Positions 1 through 6,390 of a DNA stretch of 7,526 nt are shown here, piece by piece (position 1 is the stretch's first letter; the number at the start of each line of letters is the position of its first letter). The DNA comes from Planctomycetia bacterium (lineage in GTDB: Bacteria > Planctomycetota > UBA1135 > GCA-002686595), in NCBI GenBank assembly GCA_005778045.1, contig SXKQ01000058.1, positions 1-7,526 on the forward strand, written 5' to 3'. The translations under genes and the position numbers were made by a program. Below the pieces are notes generated by a model, which was not told where the DNA came from, searched no databases, and saw only the letters and a program-made list of their open reading frames with translations.

Positions 1-69
1 AACGCCCGCACTCGCAAGGGTCCGCGCAAGACGGTCGCCGGCAAGAAATCCGTGAAGGGGATGAAGTAA
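1..69 (+). CDS. rpsM: 30S ribosomal protein S13, C-terminal end only (5' truncated by window)
   Basis: The window opens inside a reading frame that encodes 22 residues (NARTRKGPRKTVAGKKSVKG, then MK) and stops at TAA. This basic tail, with the NARTRKGPRKTVAGKK signature, is the conserved C-terminus of S13, which reaches toward the P-site tRNA and the subunit interface in the 30S head. The position just before rpsK is the standard order of the alpha operon, which supports the call. Only the tail is visible, so length, start and any upstream S4-type autoregulatory leader cannot be judged. The stop lies 6 bases before the rpsK start, so the two are almost certainly cotranscribed. Confidence 0.95.
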   Translation, partial: NARTRKGPRKTVAGKKSVKGMK

Positions 70-75
70 CCCGCC

Positions 76-462
76 ATGAGCAAGGCAGCAGCAGTCAAGA
101 AGAAGATCAAGCGCAACGTCGCGCGTGCCGTCGTGCACGTGAAGGCGTCCTTCAACAACACGCACGTGACCGTCACGGATGCCAAGGGCGATGCGATCGC
201 TTGGGGCTCGGCGGGCATCGTCGGCTTCAAGGGTACGCGCAAGAGCACGCCCTTCGCCGCGACCCGCGCTGCGGAACATGCCGCCCAGGGCGCGATCCGT
301 CAGGGCGTGCGCGAAGTGCTCGTCAAGGTTCGCGGCGCGGGCTCGGGCCGCGAGTCCGCGATCCGCGCTCTGTCCACCTCCGGTCTCAACATCCTCGCCA
401 TCGAGGATTGCACCCCGCTGCCGCACAACGGCTGCCGCGCCCGCAAGCGTCGTCGCGTCTAG
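76..462 (+). CDS. rpsK: 30S ribosomal protein S11
   Basis: Encodes 128 residues, the normal size for bacterial S11, a 30S platform protein that binds 16S rRNA near the mRNA exit channel and contacts S18 and S21. Visible family features are a basic N-terminal extension (KKKIKRN, 8-14), the [10 protein letters not shown] strand (26-35), WGSAG (43-47), the [12 protein letters not shown] segment (51-62), the GRESAIRAL block (91-99) and the basic C-terminus after PHNGC (116-120). The usual C-terminus, as I remember it, is GCRPPKRRRV. Here it reads [10 protein letters not shown], so both prolines are replaced. The start follows the rpsM stop by 6 bases and has no well-placed Shine-Dalgarno sequence: an AAGGGG at 55-60 is about 15 bases away. 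Translational coupling to rpsM is the likely mode of initiation. Second gene visible in the alpha operon. Confidence 0.97.
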   Translation: MSKAAAVKKKIKRNVARAVVHVKASFNNTHVTVTDAKGDAIAWGSAGIVGFKGTRKSTPFAATRAAEHAAQGAIRQGVREVLVKVRGAGSGRESAIRALSTSGLNILAIEDCTPLPHNGCRARKRRRV

Positions 463-491
463 TCCGCGCACAGGCTCAAAAGAAAGAACAC

Positions 492-1118
492 ATGGGTCGT
501 TACGTCGAAAACAAGTGCAAGCTGTGCCGTCGTGAAGGCATGAAGCTGTTCCTCAAGGGGCAGCGCTGCTTCACGGACAAGTGTGCCGTCTCCCGCCGCG
601 ACTATCCGCCGGGTGTCCACGCCCAGAAGCGCGCCAAGGTGACCGACTACGGCGTGCGCGTGCGTGAGAAGCAGAAGCTCAAGCGGATCTACGGCGTCTG
701 GGAACGCCAGTTCAAGATCTACTTCCAGGAGGCCGAGCGTATGAAGGGCAACACGGGCGAGAACCTCATGGTTCTGCTCGAGCGTCGCCTCGACAACGTC
801 GTGCTCGCCGCGGGCTTCGCCCTCTCGCGCAACCATGCGCGCCAACTCGTCAATCACGGGCACTGCTCCGTCAACGGTCGCTTCGTCGACGTGGCTTCGT
901 TCAGCGTCCGCCCGGGCGATGTCGTGTCGGTCCGCCAGAAGGAGTCGGTCCGCAAGCAGGTCGTCGACGCCCTCGAGATCAACAAGTCGCAGCCGGTCCC
1001 GGTCTGGCTCGACGTCAATCGTGACAACCTGACGGTCCGCGTCGCCGCGATGCCCAAGCGCGAAGACGTGCCGCACCCGATCCAGGAACAGCTCATCATC
1101 GAGCTCTGCTCGAAGTAG
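492..1118 (+). CDS. rpsD: 30S ribosomal protein S4, four-cysteine (zinc-type) form
   Basis: Encodes 208 residues, the usual size of S4, a primary 16S rRNA-binding protein that nucleates assembly of the 30S body. In many bacteria it also represses translation of its own operon. The start at 492 gives the standard MGRYVENKCKLCRREG N-terminus; the open frame runs further upstream but that part overlaps rpsK and is not S4-like. Cysteines 9, 12, 26 and 31 (C-x2-C-x13-C-x4-C) match the zinc knuckle known from the Thermus S4 structure. The S4 RNA-binding fold covers about residues 98-160 (RRLDNVV, SRNHARQLVNHGH, SVNGRFVDV, VRPGDVV). The C-terminal PIQEQLIIELCSK ending is typical. The gene sits 29 bases after rpsK. 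The leader just before the ATG is A-rich (AAAAGAAAGAACAC) with only a weak Shine-Dalgarno-like AAGA. Confidence 0.97.
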   Translation: MGRYVENKCKLCRREGMKLFLKGQRCFTDKCAVSRRDYPPGVHAQKRAKVTDYGVRVREKQKLKRIYGVWERQFKIYFQEAERMKGNTGENLMVLLERRLDNVVLAAGFALSRNHARQLVNHGHCSVNGRFVDVASFSVRPGDVVSVRQKESVRKQVVDALEINKSQPVPVWLDVNRDNLTVRVAAMPKREDVPHPIQEQLIIELCSK

Positions 1119-1172
1119 CGCTCTCGGCACCGTTCGCAAGCACTGAAGGCTCCAGACAGGAACCCACGCACC

Positions 1173-2168
1173 ATGAGAATTCGTTGGCGCAACTTCGAAC
1201 TGCCCAGCAAGGTCGTGCCCGACAAGGCGACCTTGACCAAGGAGTACGGCCGATTCATCGTCGAGCCGTTTGAGCAGGGCTTCGGCCACACCATCGGCAA
1301 CGGCCTGCGCCGTGTGCTGCTCTCTTCGATCGAGGGCACCGCGGTCACCGCCGTGCGCATCGAGGGCGCCGCGCACGAGTTCGACTCGCTCACGGGCGTG
1401 CTCGAGGACGTGACGGACATCATCCTCAACGTCAAGCGCCTGCGAATTCGCCACGACGGCAACGACCCGATCACCTGCCGCATCCACAAGAAGGGCAAGG
1501 GACCGGTCACCGGAGCCGACGTGCAGTGCCCTGGCGATGCCAAGGTCGTCAGCAGCGACCTGCACCTGCTCACGCTCACGGGCGACCGCGAGTTCAAGAT
1601 GGAGCTCGATGTCCGCAAGGGCCGCGGCTACGTGCAAGCCGAGGAGAACATGGTCGACAAGAACCAGCTCGGGACGATCCCGGTGGATTCGATCTACTCT
1701 CCCGTCCACCGCGTGCGCTACTCGGTCGAGGCGACCCGCGTCGGTAAGTTCACGAACTACGACCGCCTTGTGATCGAGGTCTGGACCGACGGCACCGTCG
1801 TTCCGGACATGGCGCTAACCGAAGCGGCCAAGATCTACCGCAAGCACCTGAACCCCTTCGTGCTGTTCGAGTCCAGCCGCGACGAGTCGCCGCTGGCCGA
1901 GGAGCCGAGCACGTCGCCCTATGCGGAGCGCAACCGCGAGACCACCAAGGTCTCGGCCGTGCTGTCCGCTTCGGTCGCCGAGCTGGAACTCTCGGTGCGC
2001 GCGAAGAACTGCCTCGACGGCGCCAACATCACCACCATCGGCCAGCTCGTCTCGATGAGCGAGACCGACGTCATGAACCTCAAGAACCTCGGCAAGACGT
2101 CGCTCACCGAGATCAAGAGCAAGCTCGCCGAGCGCGGCCTCTCGCTCGGCATGAAAACCGGCAACTAG
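1173..2168 (+). CDS. rpoA: DNA-directed RNA polymerase subunit alpha
   Basis: Encodes 331 residues, normal for bacterial alpha, whose dimer scaffolds assembly of beta and beta'. The N-terminal domain (about 1-235) contains the dimerisation helix and loop GFGHTIGNGLRRVLLSSIEG (36-55) and the conserved VLEDVTDIILNVK (77-88), YVQAEEN (153-159) and VEATRVG (185-191) blocks. A polar linker (about 236-265) leads to the C-terminal domain (about 266-328), which binds UP elements and activators. It keeps VRAKNCL (275-281), where R276 corresponds to E. coli R265, and NLGKTSLTEIKSKLAERGLSLGM (305-327). Several segments (MRIRWR start, TNYDRLVIEVWTDGT, KIYRKHLNPFV) resemble planctomycete alpha from memory. 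The ATG lies 54 bases after rpsD. An AGGA at 1158-1161 is the only Shine-Dalgarno candidate, at a long 11-base spacing. Confidence 0.98.
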   Translation: MRIRWRNFELPSKVVPDKATLTKEYGRFIVEPFEQGFGHTIGNGLRRVLLSSIEGTAVTAVRIEGAAHEFDSLTGVLEDVTDIILNVKRLRIRHDGNDPITCRIHKKGKGPVTGADVQCPGDAKVVSSDLHLLTLTGDREFKMELDVRKGRGYVQAEENMVDKNQLGTIPVDSIYSPVHRVRYSVEATRVGKFTNYDRLVIEVWTDGTVVPDMALTEAAKIYRKHLNPFVLFESSRDESPLAEEPSTSPYAERNRETTKVSAVLSASVAELELSVRAKNCLDGANITTIGQLVSMSETDVMNLKNLGKTSLTEIKSKLAERGLSLGMKTGN

Positions 2169-2182
2169 ACCGCACCGCGGTC
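2168..2182 (+). other. Small hairpin in the rpoA-rplQ gap
   Basis: GACCGC (2168-2173) and GCGGTC (2177-2182) are perfect reverse complements around the 3-base loop ACC. The stem begins on the last base of the rpoA stop codon. No T-run follows (next bases are CCAACCTG), so it does not look like a terminator. It could mark an mRNA processing or stability point between rpoA and rplQ, or be a chance palindrome in GC-rich DNA. Confidence 0.4.
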
Positions 2183-2203
2183 CCAACCTGAGAACGAACC
2201 GCC

Positions 2204-2653
2204 ATGCGTCACGGACGAGCAGGCAATCACCTTTCCCGTACCAGCGCCCACCGCGATGCGATGATTCGCAACCTCGCGGCCAGCCTGATCACCCACGAGC
2301 GCGTCAAGACGACGCTCCCGAAGGCGCGCAATCTGCGTCCGTTCGTGGAGAAGCTCGTGACTCTCTCGAAGGAAGCCACGGTCCACCGTCGCCGTCTGGT
2401 GCAGTCGCGCCTCGGTGACAAGACCGCCGCCAAGAAGCTGTTCGAGGTCATCGGACCGCGCTTCAAGGGGCGTCCGGGTGGCTACCTGCGCATCCTCAAG
2501 ATGGCCAAGCGTCGCCTCGGCGACGGTGGCGAGCAGGCGATCATCGAGTTCGTCGAGCGCACGCCGAAGCAGGAAGCCGCTCCCGCGGCTCCGGTCGCCG
2601 AGGCAGAGGCGCCCGCCAAGAAGAAGTCCGGCAAGGCTGGCGCCGGAGCGTAG
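2204..2653 (+). CDS. rplQ: 50S ribosomal protein L17 with low-complexity C-terminal tail
   Basis: Encodes 149 residues. The first ~119 are a standard L17 core: the N-terminal MRHGRAGNHLSRTSAHRDAM, the RNLAASLITHERVKTTLPKA helix region (22-41), the LRPFVEKLVTL segment (44-54) and the RPGGYLRILKM motif (90-100), with IIEFVE (113-118) closing the fold. L17 binds 23S rRNA near the peptide exit tunnel in the 50S subunit. Residues 120-149 form a tail of Ala, Pro, Glu and then Lys (AAPAAPVAEAEAPAKKKSGK), probably disordered, which many L17 proteins lack. The start is fixed by the conserved MRH N-terminus. No Shine-Dalgarno sequence is seen; the bases before the ATG are GAACGAACCGCC. It follows rpoA by 35 bases and is the last gene of the operon before the hairpin at 2703-2736. 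Confidence 0.97.
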   Translation: MRHGRAGNHLSRTSAHRDAMIRNLAASLITHERVKTTLPKARNLRPFVEKLVTLSKEATVHRRRLVQSRLGDKTAAKKLFEVIGPRFKGRPGGYLRILKMAKRRLGDGGEQAIIEFVERTPKQEAAPAAPVAEAEAPAKKKSGKAGAGA

Positions 2654-2702
2654 CTGCGCCGGGCGCGACCCGCCTTCCCTGAAGGCAGACAACAGGAATA
2701 TC

Positions 2703-2736
2703 GGAGGGCCGCTCGCCGCGAGGCGAGTGGCCCTCC
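2703..2736. terminator. Long hairpin between convergent rplQ and dnaE, probable bidirectional terminator
   Basis: GGAGGGCC (2703-2710) pairs with GGCCCTCC (2729-2736) and CTCGCC (2712-2717) pairs with GGCGAG (2722-2727). The single G-T position (2711/2728) forms a wobble, giving a 15-pair stem closed by a GCGA tetraloop. Downstream on the plus strand is TTACGTT, a poor T-tract; on the minus strand the stem is followed by GATATTCC, also poor. The placement, 50 bases after the rplQ stop and 40 bases after the dnaE stop on the other strand, strongly suggests that it ends both transcripts. The GCGA loop is of GNRA type on the plus-strand RNA. Confidence 0.8.
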
Positions 2737-2775
2737 TTACGTTCCGATCCGCCTCTCTGCCTCGAGCGCGGTGCG

Positions 2776-5700
2776 CTAGAGGCGCGCGAGCCGCATGCGC
2801 CCCTTGCCCAGCAGGCGGTCGACTTGCTCCGCGAGATCCGCGGAGATGCGCACGTGGCAGTCCGTGGCGGTGCGCACCCGACGGATCGCGCCATCGGTGC
2901 CGCGTACCTGCAGGTAGACCGGGCGCCGTCCAACGTGGCGGCGGAGCGTGTCCCGCAGCGGGACGAGCAGATCCTTGTCCTCGGGCTCGACATGCACGAT
3001 CACGCCGCCCTCGAAGCGCGCGAGCGCCTCCTCGACGGTCAGCACATCGCTGAGCAGCAGGCCGGGTTCCTCGGCGCGCTCTTCGACCTTCCCGCGCACG
3101 ATCACCACGGTGTCCTCGACCAGCTTGCCCTTGTACTGCTCGTAGGCCTTGGGGAAGACGGTCACGTTGACGCCGCCTTCGAGGTCCTCCAGGCGCATGC
3201 GCGCCATTTTCTGCCCCGCGAGCTTGCCGTTCTTGACCACGGTGACGGCCAGCGAGACCACGAGCCCCGCGATCTGGATCTCGGTCTCCGGCGAGCGCTC
3301 GCCGAGCTGGGCGGTCGTGCAGGTGGAGAGCATCGCGAACAGGCCTGCGCGCTCCTCGAGTGGGTGGCCGGAGAGGTAGAAGCCGAGTGCCTCGCGTTCT
3401 GCCTTGAGGGTGTCACTCTTTGACCACGCCTTCGAGTCATCGATGCCATCGCCAGTGATCGGGGCTGCGCTCGCGCGCGCGGCCGGGGCTGGGCCGCCGA
3501 AGAGTGAGCCTTGGCCCGAGCGCCGGTCGGCGGCCGCGCGCTGGGCTTCCGTCATCGCGACATCGAGCGACGACAGCACCGCGCCGCGGTTGTGTCCCGT
3601 GAAGTCGAAGCCACCGGCCTTGATCAGCGTCTCCCAGCACAGCTTGGGCACTTCCGCGGGGTCACACTCGCGGCAGAGCTCGTGCAGCGACAGCTTCGCG
3701 CGCCTTCCCTCGAGCCGTCCGCGCGTGTCGATCAGCGCCGTGATCGCGCGCTCGCCTGTGCCCTTGATGGCTCCCAGCCCGTAGCGAATCGAGCTTTCCT
3801 CCGGAACGAAGTGCCAGCGCGAGTGGCGCAGGTCGGGCGGCAGCACGGGCACGCGCGCGCGCTTGGCATCGTCGATCAACGCCTTGACTTTGTCCGACGA
3901 CTCCATTTCGCAGGCCATGTTGGCCGCGAGGAACTCGACGCGATGATTCGCCTTGAGATACGCGGTCTGGTAGGTGATCAGCGCGTAGGCGGTCGAGTGT
4001 GACTTGTTGAAGCCGTAGCCACCGAACTTGACGATGTTGACCCAGAGCTCACGTGCGTCCGCCTCGGGGCAGCCGTTCTTGACGGCGCCGGCGACGAACT
4101 GCGCGGCGAACTTCTCCATGATCTCGGGCTTCTTCTTGCCCATCGCCTTGCGCAGGTTGTCGGCTTCGTTGAGCGAGAATCCGCCGAGCGTGCTCGAGAT
4201 GAGCATGACCTGCTCCTGGTACACGATGCACCCGTAGGTGTCGCGCAGGATCGGCTCGACGGAGGCGTGGGGGTAGCTGACCTTTTCCTCGCCGTGCTTG
4301 CGGCGCGTGAACATCGAGTCCATGCCCGACTCGAGCGGGCCGGGGCGGTACAGCGCGAGGACGGCGATCAGGTCCTCGAAGCGGTCGGGCTTGATGCGCG
4401 CGAGCAGCTTGCGCATGCCCTCGGATTCGAGCTGGAACACGGCGAGCGTGTCGCCGGCGGTCAGCATCTGGTAGGTGCGCGGATCGTCGGGCAGGTTGTC
4501 GAGGTCGGGCGGGTTGACCCCGCGCGCGCGCAGGGACTCGAGCGTACGCTCGAGGATCGTCAGCGTGCGCAGGCCGAGGTAGTCCATCTTGAGCAGCCCG
4601 AGCTCCTCGAGCTGCGGCGCAGGCCACTGCGTAACGACGTCCGTGTCGTGCCGCGCGAGCGGCACGTACTCCATGATCGGCCGGTCCGCGATCACCACGC
4701 CGGCAGCGTGGGTTGAGATGTGGCGCGCCATGCCCTCGAGCTTGGTCGAGAACTCGAACACTTCCGCGAACTGCGGGCTCTCGTTCTTGATCGCGATCAG
4801 CTCAGGGTCCTTCTCGAGCGCCTCCGCGAGCGAGGGCGCGTTCGGCCCGGCCTGAATCTTCTTCGTGATGCGATCGATGTCCTTGAGCGGCACGTCGAGC
4901 ACGCGCCCGACGTCGCGCACCACGGTGCGTGAGGCCATGGTTCCGAAGGTGACGATCTGAGCGACGTTCTCGTCGCCGTAGCGCCGCCGCGTGTAGGCCA
5001 GAACCTTCTCGCGGCCTTCCTTGCAGAAGTCGATGTCGATATCGGGCATCGACACGCGCGCGCTGTTCAGGAAGCGCTCGAACAGCAGGTCGTACTTGAG
5101 CGGCTCGACCTTCGTGATACCGAGCACGTAGGCGACTATCGCGCCCGCCGCGGAGCCGCGGCCGGGACCGACGGGCACGCCGTTCTCGCGCGCCCAGCGG
5201 ATCAGGTCCCACACGATCAGGAAGTACGAGACGAAGCCCATCTGGCGGATGACCTTCTTCTCGTACTCGAGCCGCTCGTGCGCCTTGGCGTTCTCGCTTC
5301 CGTACAAGCGCCGCAGGCCCTCGTCGCACAGCCGGTCGAAGAGCTCGTCGGGGCTCTCGCCAGTATCCGAGCGGAACACGGGCACGTGGTACTTGCCCAT
5401 CTCGATCGTGAGGTCGACTTGCGCGGCCACGTCCATGGTCGCCTTCAGGGCCTCGGGCATGTCGCGGAAGATCTCGCCCATCTCCGCGCGATTGCGGAAG
5501 AACAGCGAGTCCGTGTCGAAGCGGAAGCGCTTCTCGTCCGAGCGTTTGGCGCCTGTGTTGATGCACAGGAGAACGTCCTGCGCGTTGCAGTCCTCGTGGC
5601 GCAGGTAGTGGATGTCGTTGGTGGCGACGATCGGAATCGCCGTGCGCTGGTGCAGGCGCCACAGGGCCTCGTTGGCTCTGTCCTGCAGGTCGATGCCGTT

Positions 5701-6237
5701 GCGCTGCAGCTCGAGCCAGAAGTGCTCGGGGCCGAACAGGTCGCGGAACTCGGCCGCGACTTCCTCGGCCTTCTTTTCGTCGCCGCGCAGGAAGAGCTGG
5801 TTCACCTCGCCCGCGAGGCAGCCCGAGAGACACGAGATGCCCGACGCGTGGCGCGAGAGGAACTCCTTGTCGATGCGCGGGCGCGTGTGGAGGCCGTTGA
5901 TGTAGGCCTCGGAGCACAGCTTGAGCAGGTTGCGGTAGCCCTCGTGGTTGCGCGCGAGCAGCGTGAGGTGGTGGTAGCCGTTCTCGTTCTTGTTGTGCGG
6001 CTGCAGGCGCGAGCGCTTGGCGACGTAGACCTCGCAGCCGAGCAGCGGCTTGATCTTCTGAGCACGCGCCTTCTGGTACAGCTCGATCGCGCCAAACATG
6101 TTGCCGTGGTCGGTCAGCGCGATCGCGCCCTGCCCGTCGGCCACGCAGGCCTTGACGAGGTCCTCGATGCGATTGGCGCCGTCGAGCAGCGAGTACTCGC
6201 TGTGCACGTGCAGATGGACGAAATCCGGTGCCGACAT
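2776..6237 (-). CDS. dnaE: DNA polymerase III subunit alpha (replicative polymerase, DnaE type)
   Basis: Encodes 1153 residues, close to E. coli DnaE (1160), the catalytic subunit of the replicative holoenzyme. Order of domains: PHP domain (about 5-280) opening with FVHLHVHSEYSLLDG; palm with VGPGRGSAAGA (356-366) and PDIDIDF (398-404), whose D401 and D403 match the catalytic pair, plus D552 in KMDYLGLRTLT as the third carboxylate; fingers with FNKSHSTAYA (743-752); a helix-hairpin-helix near YGLGAIKGTGERAI (819-832); a clamp-binding type peptide QGSLF (909-913); and an OB fold (about 987-1070). The PHP metal ligands look intact, unlike E. coli. The frame has no interruption or intein. The start at 6237 is favoured by the conserved N-terminus and by GGAG six bases upstream, the only good Shine-Dalgarno in the window. 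It lies 153 bases downstream of, and in the same direction as, the carbamoyltransferase gene. Confidence 0.98.
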   Translation of the reverse strand: MSAPDFVHLHVHSEYSLLDGANRIEDLVKACVADGQGAIALTDHGNMFGAIELYQKARAQKIKPLLGCEVYVAKRSRLQPHNKNENGYHHLTLLARNHEGYRNLLKLCSEAYINGLHTRPRIDKEFLSRHASGISCLSGCLAGEVNQLFLRGDEKKAEEVAAEFRDLFGPEHFWLELQRNGIDLQDRANEALWRLHQRTAIPIVATNDIHYLRHEDCNAQDVLLCINTGAKRSDEKRFRFDTDSLFFRNRAEMGEIFRDMPEALKATMDVAAQVDLTIEMGKYHVPVFRSDTGESPDELFDRLCDEGLRRLYGSENAKAHERLEYEKKVIRQMGFVSYFLIVWDLIRWARENGVPVGPGRGSAAGAIVAYVLGITKVEPLKYDLLFERFLNSARVSMPDIDIDFCKEGREKVLAYTRRRYGDENVAQIVTFGTMASRTVVRDVGRVLDVPLKDIDRITKKIQAGPNAPSLAEALEKDPELIAIKNESPQFAEVFEFSTKLEGMARHISTHAAGVVIADRPIMEYVPLARHDTDVVTQWPAPQLEELGLLKMDYLGLRTLTILERTLESLRARGVNPPDLDNLPDDPRTYQMLTAGDTLAVFQLESEGMRKLLARIKPDRFEDLIAVLALYRPGPLESGMDSMFTRRKHGEEKVSYPHASVEPILRDTYGCIVYQEQVMLISSTLGGFSLNEADNLRKAMGKKKPEIMEKFAAQFVAGAVKNGCPEADARELWVNIVKFGGYGFNKSHSTAYALITYQTAYLKANHRVEFLAANMACEMESSDKVKALIDDAKRARVPVLPPDLRHSRWHFVPEESSIRYGLGAIKGTGERAITALIDTRGRLEGRRAKLSLHELCRECDPAEVPKLCWETLIKAGGFDFTGHNRGAVLSSLDVAMTEAQRAAADRRSGQGSLFGGPAPAARASAAPITGDGIDDSKAWSKSDTLKAEREALGFYLSGHPLEERAGLFAMLSTCTTAQLGERSPETEIQIAGLVVSLAVTVVKNGKLAGQKMARMRLEDLEGGVNVTVFPKAYEQYKGKLVEDTVVIVRGKVEERAEEPGLLLSDVLTVEEALARFEGGVIVHVEPEDKDLLVPLRDTLRRHVGRRPVYLQVRGTDGAIRRVRTATDCHVRISADLAEQVDRLLGKGRMRLARL

Positions 6238-6332
6238 GGGGTGCTCCGCGCGCGGTTGGGAACGGAGTCAAGGGTAGCGCCGGTGCGGCGCGCCGTCGCG
6301 GCGAGGACCGCTCAAAGAGGCCTGAAAGTGCT

Positions 6333-6362
6333 GCGCGGCGAGCCGTGGGCGGCCCGCCGCGC
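6333..6362 (-). terminator. GC-rich hairpin after the carbamoyltransferase gene, possible terminator or attenuator
   Basis: GCGCGGCG (6333-6340) pairs with CGCCGCGC (6355-6362). After one A/C mismatch, GCCG (6342-6345) pairs with CGGC (6350-6353) around the loop TGGG. The 12 pairs are all G-C. On the minus strand the stem starts about 29 bases after the carbamoyltransferase stop and is followed by AGCACTTTCAGGCCTCTTTG, which has short T-runs but no real T-tract. It may end or reduce transcription from the upstream gene into dnaE. In DNA this GC-rich a chance stem is possible. Confidence 0.5.
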
Positions 6363-6390
6363 GTGCTGTGGGATGACGCTGCCGACGGGG

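Noticed and set aside
459..1709. Open frame of 416 codons on the minus strand, antisense to rpsD and rpoA
   Set aside because: It lies wholly opposite universally conserved genes and has shadow-like composition. Nothing suggests a real product.
6238..6300. Possible dnaE promoter with TTGACT (minus strand) as -35 box
   Set aside because: No acceptable -10 box lies 16-18 bases downstream; that position is GC-rich and would fall on the ribosome binding site.
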